19,773 bases of DNA from Bacteroidales bacterium. GTDB taxonomy: Bacteria; Bacteroidota; Bacteroidia; Bacteroidales; Muribaculaceae. Under the pieces are notes generated by a model that worked only from the letters and a program-made list of their open reading frames with translations, ran no database searches and was not told the DNA's origin. Positions 1-8,244 of this stretch are shown piece by piece. Each line of letters starts with the position of its first letter. The stretch's first letter is position 1. A program made the position numbers and the translations under genes. The stretch spans positions 1-19,773 of the forward strand of contig CAADVV010000413.1 in the NCBI GenBank assembly GCA_900752535.1, in the 5' to 3' direction.

Positions 1-47
1 AACAAATAAATCGGCATAACCGACAGTTATCAGGCCGATTATTTGTT
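1..47. terminator. Long hairpin at left edge, probable bidirectional terminator
   Basis: The arm at 1-15 (AACAAATAAATCGGC) pairs with 34-47 (GCCGATTATTTGTT) apart from one bulged base. A nested arm pair ATAAC (16-20) and GTTAT (26-30) closes the loop. The GC core is flanked by A-rich sequence on the left and T-rich sequence on the right, which fits termination in either direction, and a T6 run follows near 58-63. It probably separates the pilus operon from an unseen upstream gene. An element end or protein-binding site cannot be excluded because the window starts here. Confidence 0.45.
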
Positions 48-106
48 GGTTCGGTGCTTTTTTGCCTCTAAAGAAAGAAGCATGGCACGGACAAACGTAC
101 AGAGAA

Positions 107-134
107 TTGAATAAATAGCTGATATATAAATTGG
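107..134 (+). promoter_or_regulatory. Weak candidate promoter of the pilus operon
   Basis: TTG at 107-109 and TAAATTGG at 127-134 resemble the Bacteroidetes -33 (TTTG) and -7 (TAnnTTTG) boxes. The -7 box has one mismatch and the spacing is 17 bases rather than about 19. Transcription would start only a few bases before the first gene at 147. No better match was seen between 48 and 146. Confidence 0.25.
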
Positions 135-146
135 CATAGACAGGAT

Positions 147-1403
147 ATGACAATGAAACGAATACTGTTATTATTTCTTTTATTCTGCGGCGGGTATGTT
201 CATGCACAAGAGTTGGAGTCGGACTCGGCCCGTATCCATTACCGGCAGGGCCACAGAGAAGTGGACGTGCTCTTCCGGGACAACCGCACGGAATTGGAGC
301 GTTTTATCCGCATCCTACGCGAAGAATACGGGGCGGACCGACTTGAAAACGTCGTGATACGCTCGTGGGCATCGCCCGAAGGTGTGAACCGTCTCAACGA
401 GGTGTTGTCAGAGCGCAGGGCCGACTCCCTGAAAGCCTATCTCGTGCGACACGCCGGAATCCCCGACAGCCTGATCTGCATACATGGCGAGGGCATCGCG
501 TGGGACATGCTGCGCCAGATGGTCGCCGCCTCGGACATATTATACAAGGAAGAGGTATTGCATATCCTCGACAATACCCCCGTATGGGTGTTCGACAAGG
601 CAGGCCGCGTGGTGGACGGACGAAAGAAGCAGCTCATGGATCTGCGCGGCGGTATGCCGTACACCTACATGCTGGAGAACTTCTTCCCGGATTTACGCTC
701 CAGCCTTTCGGTGGTCTGCTACCGGAAGCACGAACCGCCCGTAAAAGTTATTCCCCCAAAAGAGACGAAAGTGAAAGAACCGGAACCGGTCCTGCAACCC
801 GATAGCGTGGCGGAAACAACCTCCGAGCCGGCAACGGTGCGGCAGGAAGCGACCGTGCAACCGCAGAGACCGACGGTACAGCGTTTGGCCATCAAGACCA
901 ACTTGCTCTACGATGCGATACTGATGCCCTCGCTCGAAGTCGAATACCGCATCGCCGACCGCTGGACGGTGAACCTCGAAGGCGACATGGCGTGGTGGAA
1001 GAACGACGGCAAGCACAAGTATTATCAGGTGGCTACAATCAGCCAGGAAGGACGCTGGTGGTTCGGACAGAAACAAGGCAGCCCGTGGCACGGCCACTAC
1101 CTCGGCGTGTTCGGGGGCTTCACATGGTATGACCTCGAAAACGGCAAGGAGGGCTATCAGGGCGAGGCCGAAATGGTCGGCATCAGCTACGGCTACATGT
1201 TCCCCATCGGACGGCGGCTCTCCTTAGAGGCCGGTATCGGTCTGGGGTACATGCACAGCAAGTACGAGGAATACCTTCCCATCGACGGACACTACGTGTA
1301 CCAGCAGACAAGCCGAATGAACTACTTCGGTCCATTGAAACTGAAGTTTGCCCTTGTGTGGCGATTGTGGGATACCGGTAAAAAGAAAGGAGGCGCACGA
1401 TGA
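147..1403 (+). CDS. DUF3575-type outer-membrane protein with OmpA-like N-terminal domain
   Basis: This 418-residue protein is probably exported to the outer membrane. Residues 3-20 form a signal peptide ending in VHAQ. Residues about 36-125 resemble an OmpA-C fold: an ASPEG turn is followed by LSERRADSLKAYL, as in the OmpA helix carrying the conserved Arg, but the usual peptidoglycan-contacting Asp is not evident. A Pro/Glu-rich linker spans about 195-245. From about 246 (RLAIKTNLLYDA) the protein matches DUF3575, a predicted beta-barrel family often found beside fimbrillin genes in Bacteroidales. ATG codons at 147 and 153 are both possible; the later one gives a cleaner signal peptide (MKRILLLFLLF). 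The gene overlaps the next by four bases (ATGA). By inference it anchors or assembles the pilus at the cell surface. Confidence 0.85.
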   Translation: MTMKRILLLFLLFCGGYVHAQELESDSARIHYRQGHREVDVLFRDNRTELERFIRILREEYGADRLENVVIRSWASPEGVNRLNEVLSERRADSLKAYLVRHAGIPDSLICIHGEGIAWDMLRQMVAASDILYKEEVLHILDNTPVWVFDKAGRVVDGRKKQLMDLRGGMPYTYMLENFFPDLRSSLSVVCYRKHEPPVKVIPPKETKVKEPEPVLQPDSVAETTSEPATVRQEATVQPQRPTVQRLAIKTNLLYDAILMPSLEVEYRIADRWTVNLEGDMAWWKNDGKHKYYQVATISQEGRWWFGQKQGSPWHGHYLGVFGGFTWYDLENGKEGYQGEAEMVGISYGYMFPIGRRLSLEAGIGLGYMHSKYEEYLPIDGHYVYQQTSRMNYFGPLKLKFALVWRLWDTGKKKGGAR

Positions 1404-2428
1404 AAGCAACGCTACGATATACCCTCGCGGGGCTTACGCTCGCCGGATTGACATTCCTTTCCACGAGCTGCCGGAAAGACCTGTGTTACGACCACGACGA
1501 GCATGGTTTTTCCGTGAAGGTGAATCTCTCTTCCGACTGGGAACAGGAATGGGAACGTACTTACGCCTATGACTGGGAAGAATTATGGGAAGAGGACTGG
1601 AAGCACGACTATGAAGATCTGTGCCCTGCTCCGGCCGACGGGCTACGTGTCCAAGTCTATACAAGCGACGGACAGCGTATAGAGAACAATCTGCCCGACG
1701 AAGGAGGACGTGTCTCCATGCCGGAAGGCACGCACGAACTGTTGTTCTACAACAATGATACGGAATATATCGTGTTCGACGGCGTGGCCGCCTCGGAGTC
1801 CGCCACGGCCACCACACGCGGCGTGACCCGGAGTTCTTTTCAGGAACTGCACGCGGGGGAACGTACCGTGAACCAGCCCGACATGCTCTACGGGGCATAC
1901 ATGGAAGAATACACGGCGGAAAAGACACTTGTCCCGACGGAGCTGCCGGTTACCTTGCGTCCGCTGGTCTATACCTATATGATACGTTACGAGTTCGAAA
2001 GCGGGCAACAATACGTGGCCTTGGCACGCGGAGCCTTGGCTGGCATGGCCGAAACGGTCTACCTGAACGACGGGCATACCGGCGAAACCGCAGCCACGGT
2101 AATGTTCGACTGTACGCTGGAAGATTACGGGGCGGAAGCACTGGTACAGTCGTTCGGCGTACCCGACTATCCGGGTGAACATTACGGACGAAACGGTACG
2201 GACGGGCGAAGGTACAGCCTGAACTTGGAGGTGAGAATGGTGAACGGCAAGTTCAAGACCTTCGAGTTCGATGTCACAGACCAAGTGAAAGGACAACCCC
2301 GGGGCGGCGTTATCGTCGTGAGCGGGCTGTCGATTTCCGATGACGAGGGTCTGGAAGGCGGAGGCAGCTTTGACGTGGATGTGGACGGCTGGGGAGAATG
2401 GGTGGACATACCGCTGCCCATCGACTGA
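1400..2428 (+). CDS. DUF5119-type lipoprotein of the fimbrillin operon
   Basis: This is a 342-residue lipoprotein. The signal peptide ends at the lipobox STSC with Cys24, followed by RKDLCYDHDEH, the start typical of DUF5119-type proteins found upstream of fimbrillins. The next stretch is unusual: five Trp residues (47, 51, 59, 63, 67) alternate with acidic residues. The remainder looks beta-rich, and the C-terminus (VVSGLSISDDEG, then WGEWVDIPLPID) resembles Mfa2/FimB-like anchor proteins. A strong Shine-Dalgarno AAAGGAGG at 1386-1393 sits 6 bases before the ATG, which overlaps the upstream stop, so translation is coupled. A role as pilus anchor or assembly factor is inferred from family and position; the exact function is unknown. 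Confidence 0.8.
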   Translation: MKATLRYTLAGLTLAGLTFLSTSCRKDLCYDHDEHGFSVKVNLSSDWEQEWERTYAYDWEELWEEDWKHDYEDLCPAPADGLRVQVYTSDGQRIENNLPDEGGRVSMPEGTHELLFYNNDTEYIVFDGVAASESATATTRGVTRSSFQELHAGERTVNQPDMLYGAYMEEYTAEKTLVPTELPVTLRPLVYTYMIRYEFESGQQYVALARGALAGMAETVYLNDGHTGETAATVMFDCTLEDYGAEALVQSFGVPDYPGEHYGRNGTDGRRYSLNLEVRMVNGKFKTFEFDVTDQVKGQPRGGVIVVSGLSISDDEGLEGGGSFDVDVDGWGEWVDIPLPID

Positions 2429-2487
2429 AACGAATAAAACAACAGGTACTAAATAACCAAATTTTTAATTTAATTTTTTTACATCTT

Positions 2488-3522
2488 ATGAAGAAAAGTT
2501 TTTTTGTGCTTGGAGTGGCTGTAGCAGCACTGGCAAGCTGTACGAACGAAGAAGTAGTGGATATACCGCAGAGCCGGGCGATCCAGTTCGGAACTTTCGT
2601 GAACCATTCAACGAGAAGTAGTGTAATTGAAACAACGGAGACCAATTTTAAGAAGTTCTTCGTTTTCGGAAGCTATGACGAGAACTCGACGTGGATTCCC
2701 GTGTATACCAATGTTGCGGTAAACGGAGGAGCAGTAGGAAACCAAACAACTTGGAAACCTGAACAGACTGCTTATTGGAAGGCGAGCAAGGAATACCATT
2801 TCGGAGCTTACTCCGATGGTGGTAATAAATTAGATAATGCAAATTTTGAGGTAGAAAAGCAGAAACTGACCTTCCCCAGCTACACACCAAACAATAACAA
2901 CGATTTGATCGTGGCCATTCCGAAAGCAGTAAATAGTGAGGAAAATCCTACTACAAATGATAAGGTCGGTTTATCTTTCCAGCACATGCTGTCGCAGGTG
3001 AAGTTCACGTTCAAGAACACGGACTCCCATGATTACAACATGGAAATTTCCGACATCACGGTGAGTGCGGTAAAAGCAACTACGGGTACAGCTACTTATG
3101 AAGAGGAGGGACTGCAAATCTACTGGGATACTCAATCTGGTGAAACTGCGGACTACGGATTCGGAACATTAAACGATATTGCCGAAGAATTTAGCGAAAC
3201 GACTCACACTACGACCTGTTTTGTCATTCCGCAAGACAACGAGCAACTGGAGGTTTCTTTTACCGCAACTTTCTCTGATAATGCAGGAGATATCAAGAGT
3301 AATAAATTCACAGGAAAGTTGAGCTACCAAGGAGACCAAGAAGGCACAGAAAAAGGCAAATGGACTCCGGGTTTCAAATACAACTATACAGTTACAATCA
3401 ATGGTAGTACAGTTGACCCGAGTTTGGATAAACAGGTAATTGAATTCGAGGTCGATGCTATGAAAGGCTGGACAGACGTAACAGAAACTCCAGTAACGCC
3501 GAAAGAAAATTCCGGAGAATGA
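2488..3522 (+). CDS. Fimbrillin family protein, probable major pilus subunit
   Basis: This is a 344-residue lipoprotein precursor with lipobox ASC at Cys18. It has the fimbrillin N-terminal pattern: IQFGTF, then TRSS with Arg43. Type V pilins are exported as lipoproteins and cut by a trypsin-like protease after such an Arg before donor-strand polymerisation. The middle has typical motifs (AYWKASKEYHFGAY; LSFQHMLSQVKFTF), and the C-terminus has YNYTVTING and GWTDV. An in-frame upstream ATG at 2398 is rejected because it lies inside the previous gene and lacks a signal peptide; the ATG at 2488 follows an AT-rich leader. The gene is visibly richer in A+T than its neighbours (one 60-base block at 2821-2880 has 22 G/C, versus 38 at 3841-3900). 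It is followed by hairpins, as expected for the most abundant subunit, but 'major' is an inference. Confidence 0.85.
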   Translation: MKKSFFVLGVAVAALASCTNEEVVDIPQSRAIQFGTFVNHSTRSSVIETTETNFKKFFVFGSYDENSTWIPVYTNVAVNGGAVGNQTTWKPEQTAYWKASKEYHFGAYSDGGNKLDNANFEVEKQKLTFPSYTPNNNNDLIVAIPKAVNSEENPTTNDKVGLSFQHMLSQVKFTFKNTDSHDYNMEISDITVSAVKATTGTATYEEEGLQIYWDTQSGETADYGFGTLNDIAEEFSETTHTTTCFVIPQDNEQLEVSFTATFSDNAGDIKSNKFTGKLSYQGDQEGTEKGKWTPGFKYNYTVTINGSTVDPSLDKQVIEFEVDAMKGWTDVTETPVTPKENSGE

Positions 3523-3557
3523 TTGCTTGCACCAATCGTTGAAAAGACATAACATCA

Positions 3558-3610
3558 GGCTATGAGGGGTTGAATGTCCCCTCATAGCCACTAACAGGAG
3601 TACCACTCCT
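3558..3610 (+). terminator. Tandem hairpins after the first fimbrillin, probable partial terminator
   Basis: A perfect 12-bp stem is formed by GGCTATGAGGGG (3558-3569) and CCCCTCATAGCC (3578-3589) with an 8-base loop. A second hairpin, AGGAGT-ACC-ACTCCT (3596-3610), follows and runs into TAATTTTA, with only a short T run. The pair sits between the probable major subunit and the minor subunit genes. Weak termination, or 3' protection of the upstream message, would favour the major subunit. No clear new promoter was seen before 3665, so some read-through is expected. Confidence 0.55.
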
Positions 3611-3664
3611 TAATTTTACGCTGCCGGGTAGCTTCAGAAATAACCGGATATAAAGAAACAATGT

Positions 3665-4636
3665 ATGATTATGAATAACAACCTATTCAAAACCTTGCTC
3701 ATACTGGCTGTAGCCTGCCTGTTGGGAGCCTGTGCGGAGAGCACGGACCCGGACATGGAGACAAGCGGCGACAGCGGGGCAATTCGCTTTGCCGGTCCTG
3801 CCGTGACACGGGCCGCCATCGACAATGCCGGCGGAATGCTGACCGACGGAAACTCGTTCAGCGTGTGGGGAAACTATACCGCCGTGACGGGCGGTACGGC
3901 CACGAGCCTGTTTGATGCCGAGAAAGTGACATACGTTTTCGGCATGTGGGGTTACGAGGGCACGAGATACTGGCTCCCCGGTAACACCTACGACTTTTAC
4001 GCCCTCTATCCGTCTGTGGAAACGCTGGGCGATGCCGTGTCCGTCGACTGCACGGACGGCACTTTTACCGTCGAGGGTTTCGACGCCACGAAAGGGTACG
4101 ACCTGATGACGGCGGAAAATACGGGTATTTCCGTCGTGGCAGGCCAGACAGAGCCTCCCGGTGCGGTAGCCCTCAAATTCCAACATCTGCTGGCACGCGT
4201 CACCTTCGCGGCACGCAGCGAGGGAGGCAACGCCACGGTACGTTCCATCTCCCTTGAGGGGCTGGCTGTCAAGGGCGACTACGACAGCAGCATGGAAACT
4301 GCATGGAGCAACACGACAACGGGAACCGTCAACGTGGAGAAAGAGACCACCGTAACCCCTGCCGGAAACGCGGACGTGTCGGGCGACTTGCTGCTCATTC
4401 CGCAATCGCTCACGGGAGGGGTGAAGCTGACCGTCACTTACGACACCGATGCCGAAAAGGGAAAGACCGCTTCCTACACCTTGCCTGCCACCACCGTGAG
4501 CAAGTGGGAGGCGGCGAACCATTACCGTTACTCGTTCACCCTCACCGGCGGAGGCTACATCGTGTTCGACCCGCCCACGGTCAACGCATGGAGCGACGCC
4601 ATAGGCGGGAACGTAACCATCGACGTGACCCAATAA
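3665..4636 (+). CDS. Fimbrillin family lipoprotein (minor subunit)
   Basis: This is a 323-residue precursor. The hydrophobic signal peptide ends in LLGAC with lipidated Cys23. IRFAGPAVTRAA follows, matching the fimbrillin start with a probable protease site after Arg49. Family-typical motifs are FSVWGNY, TYDFYALYP, ALKFQHLLARVTFAA and, at the C-terminus, YRYSFTLTGGG and AWSDAIGGNVTIDV. In-frame ATGs at 3665 and 3671 are both possible. The ATG at 3661 is in another frame and stops within five codons. The gene lies between the hairpin region and the next fimbrillin (34 bases). It probably encodes an accessory pilin built into the shaft or below the tip, but order in the pilus cannot be read from sequence. 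Confidence 0.85.
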   Translation: MIMNNNLFKTLLILAVACLLGACAESTDPDMETSGDSGAIRFAGPAVTRAAIDNAGGMLTDGNSFSVWGNYTAVTGGTATSLFDAEKVTYVFGMWGYEGTRYWLPGNTYDFYALYPSVETLGDAVSVDCTDGTFTVEGFDATKGYDLMTAENTGISVVAGQTEPPGAVALKFQHLLARVTFAARSEGGNATVRSISLEGLAVKGDYDSSMETAWSNTTTGTVNVEKETTVTPAGNADVSGDLLLIPQSLTGGVKLTVTYDTDAEKGKTASYTLPATTVSKWEAANHYRYSFTLTGGGYIVFDPPTVNAWSDAIGGNVTIDVTQ

Positions 4637-4670
4637 CCTTATTATAAGCTATCTGTAACCTGACGATAAA

Positions 4671-5822
4671 ATGAATATCCAAATGAAGCAACGATACATA
4701 CTTCCGGCCCTCCTGCTCCTCTGCGCCGCCTGCCAGCAGGAGGAATGGGCGCAGCCCGAAGCCGACAGCCCCGATGCCATCCGCTTTGCCGCCCCGGCCA
4801 TTACCGTGGAGAAGGTCACCCGGAGCACGTTCCACGACGCATTCCCCACCAACGGCACATTCGGCGTATTGGGCTATTGCGTGCCTTATCAGCGCGGCAG
4901 CGATACTCAAAAGGACTGGGCGTCGGGCAGTTCACCATGGGACAACAAGAACAGCAATGCCTTCCCCGACGTGTTCTATAAGCAAGCCGTCACCTACGAT
5001 GGCTCGGCCTGCTCCTATAATACGGAAGACGGCGGCCTGCGGAAATGGTACAACACGACGGACAATTCGGAGGCGATCTCCCCAGACAACTACCGGTACA
5101 CCTTCTTCGCCTATTACCCGATGGACGATTTTATGGTGGAAAGTCCTGTCAACGCCACCACACGGGGTGTGCCGAAGCTGACGTTCAACATGCCGTTCGA
5201 GGAGACGGGCAATGTAGAGACTACCACGTTGGACGATACGAACACGCCCGACGCGATGGTTTCCGTCGTCTATAACCACCTGCGCACCACGGGAAATGTG
5301 CACTTCAATTTCAGCCACATCATGACGGGCTTGGGCTTCGCCGTGAACAACTACAATTACGGAAGTGAAGAGGAGGAAACTGTTACCGTCAAGAAGGTTA
5401 CGCTGTCGGGCAACTTCACCCGCTCGATTACCATAGATTTCAGCAAGAACACCAACGAAGACGGATTCTACACCTACAAGGGCACCTATCCCGGCACATA
5501 CGTGATATATAACAACGAGAAAGGGTATGCAGTAGCACCCAACAGTTCCGTCCCCCTGATAGGCGACAAGCACCTGCTTCTGTTGAGCAACGCCACGGAC
5601 GGCACTTATTTCGGCGAGGGCGTGAAGGTTTATGTCGAATACACCTACAGAGGGAAAGAAAAGACCGCCTCCGCCGAACGTCCGACGCAGTTCCAGCCCC
5701 GTGCGGGCGTCCGCTATACGGCGCAGCTCAACTTCGTGGGCGAAACCTTCGCGCTGAACTTCATCGCCGCCGAGGACGAGTTCTGGGAAGACGGGGGCGA
5801 CAGCGACGTCTCTATCCAATAA
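4671..5822 (+). CDS. Fimbrillin family lipoprotein (minor subunit)
   Basis: This is a 383-residue precursor (379 if started at the ATG at 4683, which gives the more usual MKQRYILPALLLL). The lipobox is CAAC with Cys21. IRFAAPAITVEKVTRST follows, with a likely processing Arg51. The central segment YRYTFFAYYPMDD, then VHFNFSHIMTGLGFAV, is the fimbrillin core pattern; the C-terminus ends in YTAQLNFVGET and FWEDGGDSDVSIQ, close to the W-D-G ending common in this family. It is 34 bases after the previous fimbrillin and 24 before the large tip-like gene, so all are probably co-transcribed. It is likely an accessory or tip-adaptor pilin; the precise place is inference. Confidence 0.85.
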   Translation: MNIQMKQRYILPALLLLCAACQQEEWAQPEADSPDAIRFAAPAITVEKVTRSTFHDAFPTNGTFGVLGYCVPYQRGSDTQKDWASGSSPWDNKNSNAFPDVFYKQAVTYDGSACSYNTEDGGLRKWYNTTDNSEAISPDNYRYTFFAYYPMDDFMVESPVNATTRGVPKLTFNMPFEETGNVETTTLDDTNTPDAMVSVVYNHLRTTGNVHFNFSHIMTGLGFAVNNYNYGSEEEETVTVKKVTLSGNFTRSITIDFSKNTNEDGFYTYKGTYPGTYVIYNNEKGYAVAPNSSVPLIGDKHLLLLSNATDGTYFGEGVKVYVEYTYRGKEKTASAERPTQFQPRAGVRYTAQLNFVGETFALNFIAAEDEFWEDGGDSDVSIQ

Positions 5823-5846
5823 GCAACAACTGAAAACAGCATAAAG

Positions 5847-8213
5847 ATGAAAAAGATACTTTATTACTTCCTGCCGGTGGCCGCCATGCTTTTGCCGGCA
5901 GCCTGCACCACGGAGGAGGATTTTGGCGGCGGTACCGTTCCGCCCGGCGACGGATTCACCATCGAGGCCGTCTGCCAGAACATGCTGCCGCAGCAGGTCG
6001 TCACCCGCTCGGCCATCGCCAAGGACGACAAGGAGAAGCGCATCAACCAGCTCTACCTGTTCTTCTTCGACGAAAACGGCGACTATCTGGAATCGAACAA
6101 TGCGAACGCATTCTCGCCGTATATGGCTCCGTCGGAGAATACGAGCAATGTCAGCATTCCTACGGATGTGTTTGCAAATCCAACGCTCGCCCAAAAAGCC
6201 ACCATCTACGCCTTGGCCAACGTGACTTCGGAGGTGGTAGCCGATGCCGACGACGACGGTTATCCCGACAACTTTCCCAAAGAGGGCAAGGACGGGAAAA
6301 AGCCCAAGGAGCTACTCGAAAAGTTCGTGTACGACCCTGCCAATTATACTCCTAACACCCGCGATGCCATCACGTCCCTGCCCAGCACGGGAATGCCGAT
6401 GGCAGGCAAGAGCGCGACTACCGTAGACCTCACCGAGAAGGGAAGCCTCACGATGCAACTCAAGGCACTGATGGCCCGCATAGACATCAACATCAGTATC
6501 GATTCCCACCCCCGGGACGAGAGCGCCCACCTGCCCCGCCTCTCCATTGCGGAATGGGGTGTGTACAACATGCCTACCGCCGTGCCCCTGACCGAGCCTG
6601 CCGATGGCCAGACCAAGCTGACTACCGAGGACGCATACCGCAATGTAGAACACATACCGAGCGATGCCGTCGTTTATAACCACGGCGGGGCCGCCTCCCT
6701 TACCTTCTACATGTTCGAGAACATGATTGAACCGAACAAAGATCCGGAGAGCTATAAGTATCCGGCCGGAGTGGTAGACGATGTTGACAAACAGCGGTGG
6801 AAGCCGATGTTAGTGAATGAAAACAGCAAGGCCACCTATTTCAAGATGAGAGCCTACTACACCACCTATAACGGCGACCCTTCCCTGCCCGTAGGGCAGG
6901 ACAACACCACCATTGAGGCCGAATACACCTTCTACCTCGGAGGCGATCCGGTAAATGACTTCAAGGTGATACGCAACAGACACTACGCCAACAACATCGT
7001 CATCAGCGGACTGACCCATGTGGGCAACAATCCGGACCACATCACCTTCGATGCCCGCGTCAACATCACCGAGCAGAACAATCCGTTCTACCTCTCCATG
7101 CTGCGCGAGCGTGACCACGACGCCCACTTCTGCATTACGCCTTTGGACGTGTATCTCTTCGAGGAGGGGGAAAACCCGCAGATGACCGTCAGCATAGCCG
7201 ACCCGGAGAGCCACACTTGGATACGCATGGAACGTGTGCCCGCTGAGAATATGAGAGAGGGAACATTACCTGACGGTATGAGTACAGAAACCCATCTGAT
7301 GACCGGGAAGAAAGACGGAAAGGAATGGACTGCAGGAAACGGCAAACGCAAATACTTCACCACGGACTTGGTGACCAGCACCCTTGCCCAAAACACCGAA
7401 TACACCATCAGTACGAGCCGTGACCGTATCTATTTCTACTTGGACGAAAACCTAAGTACGAAAGACCGCACCGCCACTGTCAACATCGAGTACACCGATG
7501 ACAACACGCAAACGCCACGCACCCGTACCATTGAAATCGTACAGCACGGTCTGTTGCCGGTACAATGGTATTATGACGACGAATTTCAAGGTACTATCTA
7601 CGTGGAAGCCTATGAGGAGTATATTTCCCATTACGACCCTCTGAACGAGTTTGAAGGCGACTATATCTATGACGGGTTGCAATGGGGAGAAAATATGAGC
7701 GACTATTTAGGATGGGGGCAGAGTGATCTTAAATGGACAGAAGGTAATATGCACGGAGCACGAGCTACCGAGGAGATAATTAGAGTTACCGGTCAATCGG
7801 TAATGACTTTGAACAACAAGCCCCGATCGGCGGCGGAATATTGTTATAACAAGAATAAGCGCAATGATAGCGGAGCCGTGCAAGGCATGAGCCGTTCTTC
7901 CGGTTGGTTCCTGCCCGGTATCTCCCAGCTGGAAAGTATTCTTACCTCCTATTACAACAACTACCCGGAGTTCCAGCAGAATTTCTATTGGTCGTCAAAT
8001 GCGGCAAAGTGGAGTAGAATTGGATTGACTTTTACTCAGGATAATGGATATGCCCGCGCTACCAAAGCCTTGCCCGGTGGCGGTTATGCTGTAAGCGACT
8101 GGAACGACTACTATACGGGAGAGAACGGTACTACCGGCAAACCCCCCCGCACCGGTACCTACCTCCGCATCCGTGCGGCCTATGTACCACCCAGCGGCGT
8201 GACCATCGAATGA
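5847..8213 (+). CDS. Large fimbrillin-operon lipoprotein, probable pilus tip adhesin
   Basis: This 788-residue lipoprotein has lipobox PAAC with Cys20 and the processing-like motif VVTRSA (Arg54). Residues 66-80 (INQLYLFFFDENGDY) and 373-388 (KVIRNRHYANNIVISG) are hallmarks of large Mfa-like or DUF4906-type proteins that close such operons. Residues about 425-572 look like an Ig/BACON-like beta domain ending in TRTIEIVQHGLLPV. Residues about 660-780 contain AAEYCYNKN, GWFLPGISQLESIL, FYWSSN and TYLRIR, the pattern of the Lcl/DUF1566 or FISUMP-like fold (related to C-type-lectin-like folds), suggesting a ligand-binding head. Last gene of the operon, followed by a terminator. The last third of the gene has visibly lower G+C than the N-terminal part. 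Assignment as tip is by size and position; ligand unknown. Confidence 0.8.
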   Translation: MKKILYYFLPVAAMLLPAACTTEEDFGGGTVPPGDGFTIEAVCQNMLPQQVVTRSAIAKDDKEKRINQLYLFFFDENGDYLESNNANAFSPYMAPSENTSNVSIPTDVFANPTLAQKATIYALANVTSEVVADADDDGYPDNFPKEGKDGKKPKELLEKFVYDPANYTPNTRDAITSLPSTGMPMAGKSATTVDLTEKGSLTMQLKALMARIDINISIDSHPRDESAHLPRLSIAEWGVYNMPTAVPLTEPADGQTKLTTEDAYRNVEHIPSDAVVYNHGGAASLTFYMFENMIEPNKDPESYKYPAGVVDDVDKQRWKPMLVNENSKATYFKMRAYYTTYNGDPSLPVGQDNTTIEAEYTFYLGGDPVNDFKVIRNRHYANNIVISGLTHVGNNPDHITFDARVNITEQNNPFYLSMLRERDHDAHFCITPLDVYLFEEGENPQMTVSIADPESHTWIRMERVPAENMREGTLPDGMSTETHLMTGKKDGKEWTAGNGKRKYFTTDLVTSTLAQNTEYTISTSRDRIYFYLDENLSTKDRTATVNIEYTDDNTQTPRTRTIEIVQHGLLPVQWYYDDEFQGTIYVEAYEEYISHYDPLNEFEGDYIYDGLQWGENMSDYLGWGQSDLKWTEGNMHGARATEEIIRVTGQSVMTLNNKPRSAAEYCYNKNKRNDSGAVQGMSRSSGWFLPGISQLESILTSYYNNYPEFQQNFYWSSNAAKWSRIGLTFTQDNGYARATKALPGGGYAVSDWNDYYTGENGTTGKPPRTGTYLRIRAAYVPPSGVTIE

Positions 8214-8244
8214 CAATGCCGGGCTTTAAGGCCGACCTTACTTA

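Noticed and set aside
3683..4633. Open frame of 316 codons antisense to a fimbrillin gene
   Set aside because: It mirrors the real gene almost end to end and shows no domain or signal sequence.
4932..6194. Open frame of 420 codons antisense to two pilus genes
   Set aside because: It is a shadow of GC-rich coding sequence; the plus-strand frames have signal peptides and fimbrillin motifs, and the antisense product has none.
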